Origin: Bacillota bacterium
GTDB taxonomy: Bacteria > Bacillota > Clostridia > Acetivibrionales > DTU013
Length of the DNA: 29,054 nucleotides
Direction: 5' to 3'
NCBI GenBank assembly: GCA_023399355.1
Contig: JAEWQC010000274.1
Coordinates: 1-29,054, forward strand
The notes under the pieces are model-generated. The model had not been told where the DNA came from and made no database searches. It saw only the letters and a list, made by a program, of their open reading frames with translations. Shown one piece after another: positions 7,420 through 15,724 of this stretch (the stretch's first letter is position 1; every line of letters starts with the position of its first letter). Position numbers and translations under genes: made by a program.

Positions 7420-8949
7420 ATGGCTGATCAGATTGATCAAAATATAGTCTTTTACGGGCGATTAAGCGAATTGTACAAATTAGCAAAAGAAGGAAAAATT
7501 AAAACGGGTTTACAAGGAAGTCACACCCGCCCCTGCAAATTTTGGACCGCAACAAAAATATTGAGCGGCATTAAGAATTCCGTCATAATCACACACGGTC
7601 CAAGCGGATGCGCATATGGGGTCAAGAAGGCTTACAAGCTTACCAACAGCAGGAACAGCGGTTCTCCTTATGAACCTGTGGTGAGTACCAATATGGATGA
7701 GGAAAAGGTCATCCATGGCGGAGAAAAGGAATTAGCGGGCGCTATTCGTGAGGTAGCCGAAAAATACAAACCGGATGTAATTTTTGTGGCAGCCAGCTGT
7801 GCTACAGGGATTATTGGCGACAACATCGATGCGGTTGCGGATAAATTAAGACCGGAGATTAGCCCGGAAATAATGACGATCCACTGCGAAGGCTTCGCAG
7901 GCGAATTCAGAAGCGGTTTTGATCTGGTGTTCAAACAGATGACAAAATTGATGGATCCGCCGACCCGGGAGATGAAAAATCAATTATCGGATGCTGTAAA
8001 TATCGTCGGCGGGAAAATGGGGCCTGAAAGAACAGAAGTGGATACGGATGTAAAGGAACTGGTCAGGTTGGTGAATGGGATGGGCGCACGTGTGAATTCG
8101 GTGATTGCGGGCAATTGTTCACTGGAGGAACTGAAACGTGCGCCAAGTGCAGCTGTAAATTGCACCCTGTGTCTTGACATCGGGTATGCAATAGGAAATG
8201 AAATGCTTAAGGAATTTGGCACTCCGCTGAACTCTACAATTCTTCCCTATGGGATAAGTGCAACCGAAAAGTGGCTCCTGGGAGCCTCGAAACACCTTGG
8301 GCTGGAAAAAGAGGCGGCGGCTTTTATGGAGAAGGAATATTCTGCGATAAAAGATGAATTTGAAGAGGCTAAAAAGCACTTGAACGGTAAAATGGCAATC
8401 ATTGAAGGGCATGATGCGATAAAATGCCTGTCCATAGCACATATGCTTGAACGTGATTTTGGAATGCGGGCGGTGATTTACAACTTCCATCCGTGGAGTA
8501 CAGGCGCCAGGGAGACCAGCATCGATTACCTTCTGGAAACCGGACTGGATCCTGAAATCCTGATTACCAAAGGAACGCTGGCCTTTGGTAAATACGAATC
8601 CATGAAGCAGACCGAAGACGAACTCTTAAATTTCATCGGGGGATTCGATTCGAATTCTGTCGTTTATTTTGGATCTTCCCTAAGCTTTCCGCATATTCCG
8701 GTTGTCGATCTGAATGCAATTATGAACAGGCCGAGGTTTGGCTACCGTGGAGCTTTAAAAGTGGCGCAGTGCATTAACACGGCATTGCAATACTCCTTCA
8801 GGCAGCGCAGTTGGCTGTTTAAGAAAATCGTATTTCCCGAGAAATCCGGGCTGGCATCTTCAGGCTCCCTAACCAGTAAATTGGGGAACGATCTTCCTGA
8901 CTGTACGGTATATGCGGAAAGGAGGAAGGGCCAATGTATGATGAATTAA
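7420..8949 (+). CDS. vnfE: Nitrogenase cofactor scaffold subunit VnfE/NifE
   Basis: The 509-residue protein is a NifD-like scaffold which, with its N partner, converts the NifB product into the mature cofactor. Candidate Fe-S ligands are Cys39 (HTRPCKFW), Cys64 (HGPSGCAYG) and Cys127 (AASCATGIIGD). A further cysteine in VNCTLCLDIGYA corresponds to the region holding the cofactor ligand in NifE. The last 50 or so residues form an extension after the conserved fold. The start at 7420 follows GGGGGTGAT; a GTG three codons earlier overlaps that site. It lies 35 bp after vnfK and overlaps vnfN by 16 bp. The name VnfE rather than NifE rests on position and could be refined by phylogeny. Confidence 0.88.
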   Translation: MADQIDQNIVFYGRLSELYKLAKEGKIKTGLQGSHTRPCKFWTATKILSGIKNSVIITHGPSGCAYGVKKAYKLTNSRNSGSPYEPVVSTNMDEEKVIHGGEKELAGAIREVAEKYKPDVIFVAASCATGIIGDNIDAVADKLRPEISPEIMTIHCEGFAGEFRSGFDLVFKQMTKLMDPPTREMKNQLSDAVNIVGGKMGPERTEVDTDVKELVRLVNGMGARVNSVIAGNCSLEELKRAPSAAVNCTLCLDIGYAIGNEMLKEFGTPLNSTILPYGISATEKWLLGASKHLGLEKEAAAFMEKEYSAIKDEFEEAKKHLNGKMAIIEGHDAIKCLSIAHMLERDFGMRAVIYNFHPWSTGARETSIDYLLETGLDPEILITKGTLAFGKYESMKQTEDELLNFIGGFDSNSVVYFGSSLSFPHIPVVDLNAIMNRPRFGYRGALKVAQCINTALQYSFRQRSWLFKKIVFPEKSGLASSGSLTSKLGNDLPDCTVYAERRKGQCMMN

Positions 8950-10265
8950 AGTTTGAACATTGCAATCACAGCAGGGACCCGGTCCTGGGGTGTGCCCTGG
9001 AAGGGGTGGCCAGTGTTGCTGCGGGGATCAATGATGTAAGCATTGTTATTCATTCTCCTCAAGGCTGTGCAGCTACTGTTGCCAATGCTTTCGACACCCA
9101 CGAGATTGACTTTACCAAACGCAAGGTTGGCTGTACCAGGCTTTTTGAGACGGATATCATCATGGGAGCCGGCGAAAAGCTGGAGAACCTGATCCGGGAG
9201 GCTGATAAATCTTTCAACAGAAGTGTGATGTTTGTCGTTGGAACGTGCGCGGCAGATATCATTGGAGAAGATATAGAAGGTCTGTGCAGGAACCTTCAGC
9301 CTGAAGTGAATGCCAGGCTGATACCTGTCCTTGCAGGCGGGTTTAGAGGAACCAGCTATGATGGTATTAATCTGGGATTAAAAGCATTAGCTCCTTTTAT
9401 ACAAAAAGGCCATGGCAGTGATACCTGCAGCATGAATATCATAGCCCCCCATGCAAGCATCAATCCAACCTGGATGGCTGACATGAAGTGGGTAGGCGAT
9501 GTAATGGGGTCTCTTGGCATTAAGGTACAGACTGTTTTACCTCATAACTCATCGATAGAGGAATTGAAGTTCTTTGGAGAAGCAAGTGCAAATATCCTTT
9601 TAAGTCATGATGCCGGAGCTGCCTTCGCAAAGAAAATCCAGGAAGAGAAATCCATCCCCTTAATTCTTGGGGATATTCCTCTTCCAATAGGGCTAAGGAA
9701 TACAGCACGCTGGATACGGTCGATCGGAGCCTATTTTGACAAAGAAGCAGACGCGGAAGAAATCATACGGGCCGGAGAAGAAAAAGTGGCGGATGTACTT
9801 CGCCGCAGGGCGCTGATGATTATCCCGCGGTATCGCAATCTGCGGGTGGCGGTATCAGCGGATGCCACATTTGGAATAGGTCTTTTGAGGATGCTGTTTG
9901 AAGAATTGGAAATGATTCCTGAGCTTGTGCTGATCCGTTCTGATAATTACGAAGCAAGAAAGATATTGGAGCGGGAGGCGCAAAGCCTGGGAATCTCCCC
10001 GACAGTCGCCTTCGGAACGGACGGGTATCAGATTAAAAAGGCGCTGGAGGATAGCGGAGTGGATGCAGTGATAGGGTCCTCCTGGGAGAAATATATGGCC
10101 GAAGAATTAGGGTTGAAAATCGCATTTGACCTGTTTGCTCCGACAAACAGGGATGTTTATCTTGATAAGGCTTATATGGGGTATGACGGGATGCTGAACA
10201 TGCTTGAGATCATGGGCAACGATTGGGAAAGAGCATTCCGGTCGAAGGAAATTGAATGGGAATAG
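8934..10265 (+). CDS. vnfN: Nitrogenase cofactor scaffold subunit VnfN/NifN
   Basis: This is a NifK/NifN-like partner for VnfE, 443 residues long. Three cysteines sit at the component-1 cluster positions: Cys20 (DPVLGCALEG), Cys45 (HSPQGCAAT) and Cys105 (GTCAADIIGED). The C-terminal YMGYDGMLNMLEIM matches the usual end of the third domain. AGGAGGAAGGG precedes the ATG, and the 16-bp overlap with vnfE suggests translational coupling and equal amounts of the two subunits. It is followed by a structured gap of about 300 bp before nifB. Confidence 0.87.
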   Translation: MYDELKFEHCNHSRDPVLGCALEGVASVAAGINDVSIVIHSPQGCAATVANAFDTHEIDFTKRKVGCTRLFETDIIMGAGEKLENLIREADKSFNRSVMFVVGTCAADIIGEDIEGLCRNLQPEVNARLIPVLAGGFRGTSYDGINLGLKALAPFIQKGHGSDTCSMNIIAPHASINPTWMADMKWVGDVMGSLGIKVQTVLPHNSSIEELKFFGEASANILLSHDAGAAFAKKIQEEKSIPLILGDIPLPIGLRNTARWIRSIGAYFDKEADAEEIIRAGEEKVADVLRRRALMIIPRYRNLRVAVSADATFGIGLLRMLFEELEMIPELVLIRSDNYEARKILEREAQSLGISPTVAFGTDGYQIKKALEDSGVDAVIGSSWEKYMAEELGLKIAFDLFAPTNRDVYLDKAYMGYDGMLNMLEIMGNDWERAFRSKEIEWE

Positions 10266-10564
10266 CAGAACTGGTGCAATATCGGACTGCCCGGTATACT
10301 AGCCGCACCGGGCATATCAATAATGAGGCAAAAGATGTCCCCCGCCGCTTGGCTCTTTTGTCTTTTGCAAAAAGCCTGGGTGGCGTGTACCGATTTGGTT
10401 TTCAAGCGGTGGGCAAATCTCCCGCCCGTGTAGCATAAACAAGCAGCAAGCGCTGCTTGCGGCCAGCTTCGTTGAAATGCAGCAGCGGCAAGAAACTGTT
10501 TCCATAACCGAAACTGTTTCTTTGAACCGATGCAGGATAAATAACTTGTGAGGGAGGGTCGGCC
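10266..10564 (+). promoter_or_regulatory. Structured leader between vnfN and nifB
   Basis: No gene is seen in these 299 bases. An 11-bp stem with one wobble (CCCGCCGCTTG at 10341-10351 with CAAGCGGTGGG at 10403-10413) encloses a second helix (10351-10360 with 10368-10376) and a small ACC-GATTT-GGT hairpin, which would give a three-way junction. A separate 8-bp hairpin is at 10440-10459. Two copies of the near-palindrome GAAACTGTTTC lie at 10492-10502 and 10510-10520. It could be a riboswitch-like control region, a processing site or an operator for nifB. I could not match it to a known RNA class and saw no clear promoter. Confidence 0.5.
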
Positions 10565-11839
10565 ATGCAATGTGATTGCAGCAAATATCAAGAAGAACAC
10601 AATTTATCGGATCAACTGCGGGAAATGACTTCAAAACATCCGTGCTATACCTTTGACGCACAGCATAGATATGCCAGAATGCATTTGCCGGTAGCGCCTG
10701 CCTGCAATATCAGCTGTAACTACTGTAACCGGAGATTCGACTGTGTCAATGAAAGCCGGCCCGGGGTCACGAGCGAAATACTGACACCTGAAATGGCAAG
10801 AGATAAATTTCTGAGGGTAAAAGCCGAAATACCCAATTTAAGCGTTGTGGGAATTGCAGGTCCTGGAGATGCGCTGGCCAACTGGAATGAAGTGAGAAGA
10901 ACCATTGAACTGATCCAAAAAGAAGCTTCCGATATAATATTCTGCCTCTCGACGAATGGTCTGATGCTGCGGGAATATGGCCCGGAAATTGTAAGTCTGG
11001 GTGTAAAACATGTTACGGTTACGGTTAATTGTTTAAATCCCTCGATTGGTGCTCAAATATATAAGCATGTAGTGTATGAAGGAACTTGCCATACGAAGGA
11101 GGCTGGCGCAGAGATTCTTCTTAAAAATCAAATGGAAGGAATCAGATATTTAGCGGACAATGGCGTACTTGTCAAAGTGAATATTGTGATGATCAAGGAT
11201 GTCAATGCAAGTCATCTGTTGGAGGTTGTAAAAAAGGTAAAACGGCTTGGCGCATTTATGACCAATATTATGCCTCTGATTCCCGCGCCGGGCAGCGCGT
11301 TTGAAAATCATCCCCAGACGAGTATGAAAGACATCAATGCCATGCGGGAAATATGCGGGTCTGATATCAGTCAAATGCGACATTGCCAGCAATGCCGTGC
11401 GGATGCAATTGGCCTGTTGAAGGAAGACCAGTCGCACAAATACAGGACAAACGCACATGAAATGATAAAGGAACAAACCGTAGCAAAAGAAAAATATAAG
11501 GTAGCAGTCACCTCCAAATATAATAAGATGGTGGATTTGCATTATGGCCAGGCGGATAAATTCCATATTTATGAGATCGACGGCTCAGGGATCTCATTCC
11601 TGGAAACGAGAGAGACCGTGAAATATTGTAATGGGCCCGGGTGCGATGAAAGAGAAGCTGCAAAGGAAGCGGCTGTTAAAACGATTTCTGATTGTAACGC
11701 GGTCCTGACGATGAGGATAGGCCATGATGCGCAAAAGCATTTATCTGAAAAGGGCTTTTCTATTTTTGAATCTTGTGTAAGTGTGGAAGAGGGCCTGATC
11801 GATGTATACCGCAGACTGGGGATGAAGAAGGCGATCTAG
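10565..11839 (+). CDS. nifB: Nitrogenase cofactor biosynthesis radical SAM protein NifB
   Basis: NifB joins two [4Fe-4S] clusters with a SAM-derived carbide to make the 8Fe precursor (NifB-co) used by all nitrogenases. Of 424 residues, the N-terminal half is a radical SAM domain with Cys47, Cys51 and Cys54 (CX3CX2C); Cys27 (HPCY) and the later CQQC motif are probable ligands of the substrate clusters. From about residue 300 there is a NifX/NafY-like domain (KVAVTSKYNKMVDLHYGQADKF). This fusion is common in bacteria. The start follows GAGGGAGG. It is 44 bp upstream of the split homocitrate synthase genes. Confidence 0.95.
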   Translation: MQCDCSKYQEEHNLSDQLREMTSKHPCYTFDAQHRYARMHLPVAPACNISCNYCNRRFDCVNESRPGVTSEILTPEMARDKFLRVKAEIPNLSVVGIAGPGDALANWNEVRRTIELIQKEASDIIFCLSTNGLMLREYGPEIVSLGVKHVTVTVNCLNPSIGAQIYKHVVYEGTCHTKEAGAEILLKNQMEGIRYLADNGVLVKVNIVMIKDVNASHLLEVVKKVKRLGAFMTNIMPLIPAPGSAFENHPQTSMKDINAMREICGSDISQMRHCQQCRADAIGLLKEDQSHKYRTNAHEMIKEQTVAKEKYKVAVTSKYNKMVDLHYGQADKFHIYEIDGSGISFLETRETVKYCNGPGCDEREAAKEAAVKTISDCNAVLTMRIGHDAQKHLSEKGFSIFESCVSVEEGLIDVYRRLGMKKAI

Positions 11840-11883
11840 GGGACGATGCGGCGGAATGCTTATAGGGAGGAAGGTGTTTCGGA

Positions 11884-12963
11884 ATGTCTGACATGGAATT
11901 TATTGATAAAACGGTAGGATATATATTGAAAACAAAACAAATAAATATCAATGAATTTATAGAACTGAAACGAAAAATTTCTGCGATGTCAAAGAGCATA
12001 TTCGATATCCCTGTAAATTTTCTTCAAGACATTCAGGACTTTGAAAATGCGGATTTCGGCGATGTCAGATTATGCGTTGAACCCAGAGTGGAACAAGTAA
12101 AGGCTGCATATGAATCAGGCTGCAGATGGATCAAAGTATCTTTTAAACGTTCTTCGGGAGAGGGGATTGGAGAAATACCCATTTCTTTCAGAGAAGCACT
12201 TATGGAAGCCAATGAACTTAAAATGAAAATTACGGTTGGCTGTATTAATATCTCTGAGAAATCTATAGCCAGGATTGACTTTTTTCAAAAGCTGATCAAA
12301 GAGTTTGCCATACACAGCGTTATTATTCATGATTGTGACAGCAGGCTGGATCCCCTGACCACCTTCCGGTCGCTGGAGAGGCTGAAGAAAAGAATAGCCT
12401 GCAGGTTGGAATATGGCGGAAAGAACACACTGGGACTGGCGGTTGGAAATACTTTGGGAGCGATTAAAAGCGGTATTTGCACGATTTCAACTTCCATAGG
12501 AGGCATTGGAGGTTTTCCTGCTTTTGAGGAAGTGGTGATGAGTGCATATCATTTGATGAAAATACCGGTAGAGCTGCCGCAAAATATTGCACTTCGCAGT
12601 AAGGAAGTGTTGGAGGTTGCCGGGCTGGATATTCCAAAGACGAAGCCTATCATCGGGGCGAATATTTTTGCCCATGAATCGGGAATTCATGTAGACGGCG
12701 TTATTAAAAGAAGCGAACTGTATGAACCGTTTACCCCGGAAGAAGTGGGGCTGTTCAGAAAAATCGTCATAGGGAAGCATTCGGGGAAAGCCGCTATTGA
12801 ACAAAAGGCAAGAGAACTGAATTTAAATATAAAGCCTTCCTGTGTGGCGCTCCTGCTGGAAATGGTGCGGTCGCTTGCAATCAGTCAGAAAACTGCAGTG
12901 GTGGATGAGCAATTGAGGCAATTGGTGAAGGAGGTGGCTGCCTTTGAAGGTGCATGTTGTTGA
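11884..12963 (+). CDS. nifV-omega: Homocitrate synthase, omega (C-terminal) subunit
   Basis: Homocitrate is the organic ligand of the nitrogenase cofactor, made from acetyl-CoA and 2-oxoglutarate. In C. pasteurianum the enzyme is encoded by two genes, and the order nifB-nifV(omega)-nifV(alpha) is the same here. The 359-residue product contains the C-terminal accessory part of the family (IFAHESGIHVDGVIK and IVIGKHSGKAA). Its N-terminal half looks like a degenerate barrel (GGKNTLGLAVGNTLGAIKSG) that lacks the catalytic DTTLRDGEQ motif. It overlaps the alpha gene by 20 bp, consistent with coupled synthesis of a complex. Confidence 0.88.
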   Translation: MSDMEFIDKTVGYILKTKQININEFIELKRKISAMSKSIFDIPVNFLQDIQDFENADFGDVRLCVEPRVEQVKAAYESGCRWIKVSFKRSSGEGIGEIPISFREALMEANELKMKITVGCINISEKSIARIDFFQKLIKEFAIHSVIIHDCDSRLDPLTTFRSLERLKKRIACRLEYGGKNTLGLAVGNTLGAIKSGICTISTSIGGIGGFPAFEEVVMSAYHLMKIPVELPQNIALRSKEVLEVAGLDIPKTKPIIGANIFAHESGIHVDGVIKRSELYEPFTPEEVGLFRKIVIGKHSGKAAIEQKARELNLNIKPSCVALLLEMVRSLAISQKTAVVDEQLRQLVKEVAAFEGACC

Positions 12964-13771
12964 TACGACACTTCGGGATGGCGAGCAAACGGCAGGCCTT
13001 GTATTCTCCAAAGAAGAAAAAGTGGAAATCGCCAGAGCGCTTGACAAAGCCGGCGTATTTGCCATAGAAGCCGGGATTCCCGCAATGGGACAAGAGGAAC
13101 AGGAAGCGATGAAGGCAATACTGTCCCTTGGACTGAAGGCCCAGGTGGTTGCGTGGAACCGGGCCAGTCTGCAGGATATCCTTCTGGCTGTAAACTGTGG
13201 ATTTTCATTTATCCATGTTTCGGTTCCGGTATCGGACCTGCATATTCAATATAAATTGAGAAAGAGCCGGGAATGGGTTTTAAAGTGTTTCGAAGAAGCT
13301 TTGGCGTATGCCCGGAGCTTTGGGTGCAGGGTAATTGCGGGAGCTGAAGATGCTTCGCGGGCGGAGGAAGGATTCTTTTTACAGGTTGCTGAAGTAGCGG
13401 CGAAAATGGGCGCGGAACGTATTCGTTATGCGGATACGGTGGGCTGCCTTGATCCGTTCCGGACTTATGATCTTATGAAAAGGCTGCGTAAAAGATGTGC
13501 GCTTCCGATAGAAGTTCACTTGCATAATGATTTTGGATTAGCCGCAGCAAATACCGTAATGGCTGTCAGGGCCGGCATAGGATCGGCGAGCGTCACGGTC
13601 GGGGGCATTGGCGAACGTGCCGGAAATGCTTCGCTGGAAAAAATCGTGGAGGTTCTGGAAGGCCTGGAGGGCTATGATACCGGCATTCAAAAAGAAATGC
13701 TTCCGGTACTGGCCAATCTGGTTGCCGGTGCTTGTAATTTGTCGGATCGTTCGTTAAGGGGAATATCATAA
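12944..13771 (+). CDS. nifV-alpha: Homocitrate synthase, alpha (catalytic) subunit
   Basis: This 275-residue TIM-barrel protein carries the catalytic and metal-binding motifs of the isopropylmalate/homocitrate synthase family: DTTLRDGEQ at residues 6-14, the HLHNDFGLAAANT motif with the metal-binding HxH, and the GGIGERAGNA loop. It ends soon after the barrel, so it must rely on the omega subunit for the C-terminal domain. The start is TTG at 12944, about 7 nt after GGAGGTGG, and overlaps the end of the omega gene. Confidence 0.9.
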   Translation: MKVHVVDTTLRDGEQTAGLVFSKEEKVEIARALDKAGVFAIEAGIPAMGQEEQEAMKAILSLGLKAQVVAWNRASLQDILLAVNCGFSFIHVSVPVSDLHIQYKLRKSREWVLKCFEEALAYARSFGCRVIAGAEDASRAEEGFFLQVAEVAAKMGAERIRYADTVGCLDPFRTYDLMKRLRKRCALPIEVHLHNDFGLAAANTVMAVRAGIGSASVTVGGIGERAGNASLEKIVEVLEGLEGYDTGIQKEMLPVLANLVAGACNLSDRSLRGIS

Positions 13772-13834
13772 ATTTGACATATGGGGCGAGGCTTTGGCAG
13801 ATAAAATATTCGGATATACCGGGAGTTGAGTTAC

Positions 13835-14524
13835 ATGGGTTATGAAATAGAATTGCAGAATATATCAATACCTGAATACAAAGAGATGCTAAAGAAGCAG
13901 AATCTCATGGCGGGCAGGCGAATATTAAAAGAGGATATTGACAATCGATTCGGGATGTTCTTCAAATACGGGATTAATAATGTTGCCAAGTTATATGAAA
14001 GAATCAGGGATCCTCAAAAGATGGAGGAGTTCTCTGCTGAAACGGGATTGTCTCCCGATTATCTCCTGCTTTTGAAGAAGGAAGTATCAAGCGTGATCCA
14101 AAAGCCTGTTTTAATAGCGGATTTTCCGTATATTTCGCCGGATACCTTTAAAAAGCTTGGAGAATACTGCATACAGACATCAAAAGATTTTTTTGAACTT
14201 TCCAACGGGGGAAGAGATGTAAGGGCCGTCTGCGACAAAACGGGCATTCCCGGTGAGGATGCGGCAGAATTGTGCTGCTTGTGCGAACTTATAAGAATAA
14301 ACGGCGTTGGACCCGTATTCTCCAGAGTGCTGTTTGAGGCCGGCTACAAGAGTGCCGGTGAAATTGCGGCTGCGACCGCAGATGAAATATATGACAGGGC
14401 GACAGAAATAAATGCATTAAAATGTTATACAAGAGTCCTGTTGAATCAACAGGAAATTCAATTGTGTATCGATTACGCAAAACTTTTAGTTGGCGGGGGT
14501 GAGCTTTTTGAAGATCAGAAATGA
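13835..14524 (+). CDS. DUF4332-like helix-hairpin-helix protein in the vnf operon
   Basis: The 229-residue soluble protein has a C-terminal half resembling DUF4332 domains, with helix-hairpin-helix features (RINGVGPVFSRVLFEAGY followed by SAGEIAAATADEIYDR, residues about 150-190). A similar pattern may occur in the N-terminal half (FFKYGINNVAKLYERI). There is no signal peptide. The start at 13835 follows GGGAG; a TTG at 13826 is less likely. It lies 63 bp after nifV-alpha, and its last 17 bases overlap a small peptide gene that precedes a radical SAM gene, so the three form a unit. The role is unknown; helix-hairpin-helix proteins can bind nucleic acid or act as protein adaptors. Confidence 0.8.
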   Translation: MGYEIELQNISIPEYKEMLKKQNLMAGRRILKEDIDNRFGMFFKYGINNVAKLYERIRDPQKMEEFSAETGLSPDYLLLLKKEVSSVIQKPVLIADFPYISPDTFKKLGEYCIQTSKDFFELSNGGRDVRAVCDKTGIPGEDAAELCCLCELIRINGVGPVFSRVLFEAGYKSAGEIAAATADEIYDRATEINALKCYTRVLLNQQEIQLCIDYAKLLVGGGELFEDQK

Positions 14525-14603
14525 CTTTGTGACAAACAGCAGTTCCGTAAGTTATATCATTACGATGAATCCGGATATGGCGGAGTTTGGCAGGAAGAAA
14601 TAA
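14508..14603 (+). CDS. 31-residue KIRNDFVTNSSS peptide, possible radical SAM substrate
   Basis: A short open frame starts at TTG, 3-5 nt after GGGGGTGAG, and encodes 31 residues beginning MKIRNDFVTNSSSVSYIITM and ending in the basic FGRKK. From memory, an N-terminal KIRxDFVTNSSSxS motif heads many clostridial proteins of unknown function, which supports this being a real coding sequence. It overlaps the DUF4332-like gene by 17 bp and lies 51 bp before a radical SAM/SPASM-like gene. That layout is typical of a ribosomally made, modified peptide and its maturase. The peptide has no Cys; Ser, Thr, Tyr and Asn are possible targets. It may instead be the truncated start of a longer protein. Confidence 0.6.
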   Translation: MKIRNDFVTNSSSVSYIITMNPDMAEFGRKK

Positions 14604-14654
14604 TTTGCGGATAGATGGCATATGAATTTTCCGGCGCAAATTGCGGGGTAAAAG

Positions 14655-15683
14655 ATGATCATAAGAAGGCATGGCAACAACTATAATTTTTACGGAGATA
14701 CTGAAACCGGACTGACCATGCGGTGGGGCCGCTCACCTCAAGATAACCCGGCGTATGCCCCGTGGCCTGAGCTTGCGGATATATCGATCAGCAACCATTG
14801 CTCAAAGGAATGCGGATTTTGCTACCGGGATAGTAAAAAGAACGGTTCCTTCATGGAGGTCAAACAGTATGAATATCTTTTGTCATGTCTGCAGAATGAG
14901 CGATGGGGAAATGTATTCCAGGTTGCCCTGGGCGGGGGAGAACCGCTGGAGCATCCTGATTTTAAGGAAATCATTCAAAAGACTCGTGACAAAGGTGTTA
15001 TAGCCAATTTTACCACCAACGGCGAATATCTGGATCAAAAAATGATTCGCTTTTTGGAAAACAAGATAGGCGCGCTGGCGATATCCGCGGGAGAGATTCA
15101 GGAATTGGAGACTCGGAAAATAAAGCTTCTTGCAGAGGCTGGGATAAAAACAAATCTTCATTTTATTCTGGATAAGGAATCCATAGATGAAGCCATAAAA
15201 ATTCTACATGGGAAATACAACAAGCTGTTGGAAAATATTAATGGAGTTGTCTTCCTAACCTATAAACCCAGGGGCAGAGCAACTCCGGACCGGTGTCTGG
15301 CTGTGGACGAAACCTTCCGTGAGTTTACTGCGTTGATCAATGAGAATCAGTGCACTGCACGGATTGGGTTTGATGCATGCTTTGTTCCGGTACTGATGAA
15401 GGATACGGGAGTGAACGTGGACTATATTGATTCCTGTGAATGCGGATTCTTCTCCGTTTACATTGATGAGAACCTGAATGTGAAACCCTGTTCGTTCGCG
15501 GATAATGATGACTATTCATATAATTTGAGGGAATATGCCATGCAGGATATATGGGAAAAGAAATATGCGGAATATCGAAAAAGAATATCAAATCAAAAAT
15601 GCCTGAATGAGTGCAAAAATAAAGAAAACTGTCATGGAAAGTGCTACTATTTCGATGCTTTGTCATTTTGCTACCGTGCATAA
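14655..15683 (+). CDS. Radical SAM protein with SPASM-like C-terminal cysteine domain
   Basis: The 342-residue enzyme has the radical SAM motif CSKECGFC (Cys49, Cys53, Cys56) and a GGGEP motif near residue 98. In its last third it has a cysteine-rich region (DSCECGFFSV, VKPCSFAD, then CLNECKNKENCHGKC) typical of SPASM/twitch domains that hold auxiliary Fe-S clusters. Such enzymes usually modify peptides or proteins. It starts 51 bp after the 31-residue peptide gene, its likeliest substrate. Its place as the last gene of the vnf operon suggests a link to the alternative nitrogenase. It is not NifB, which is present separately. No close functional homologue is recognised. Confidence 0.85.
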   Translation: MIIRRHGNNYNFYGDTETGLTMRWGRSPQDNPAYAPWPELADISISNHCSKECGFCYRDSKKNGSFMEVKQYEYLLSCLQNERWGNVFQVALGGGEPLEHPDFKEIIQKTRDKGVIANFTTNGEYLDQKMIRFLENKIGALAISAGEIQELETRKIKLLAEAGIKTNLHFILDKESIDEAIKILHGKYNKLLENINGVVFLTYKPRGRATPDRCLAVDETFREFTALINENQCTARIGFDACFVPVLMKDTGVNVDYIDSCECGFFSVYIDENLNVKPCSFADNDDYSYNLREYAMQDIWEKKYAEYRKRISNQKCLNECKNKENCHGKCYYFDALSFCYRA

Positions 15684-15688
15684 TCGCT

Positions 15689-15709
15689 AAAAAGCATTCC
15701 CGGCTTTTT
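15689..15709 (+). terminator. Weak terminator-like hairpin at the end of the vnf operon
   Basis: AAAAAGC (15689-15695) can pair with GCTTTTT (15703-15709) around a 7-nt loop, just after the radical SAM stop codon. The stem is mostly A-T and the T-run is part of the stem, so efficiency is uncertain. Confidence 0.45.
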
Positions 15710-15724
15710 CTTCACCGATATCGA

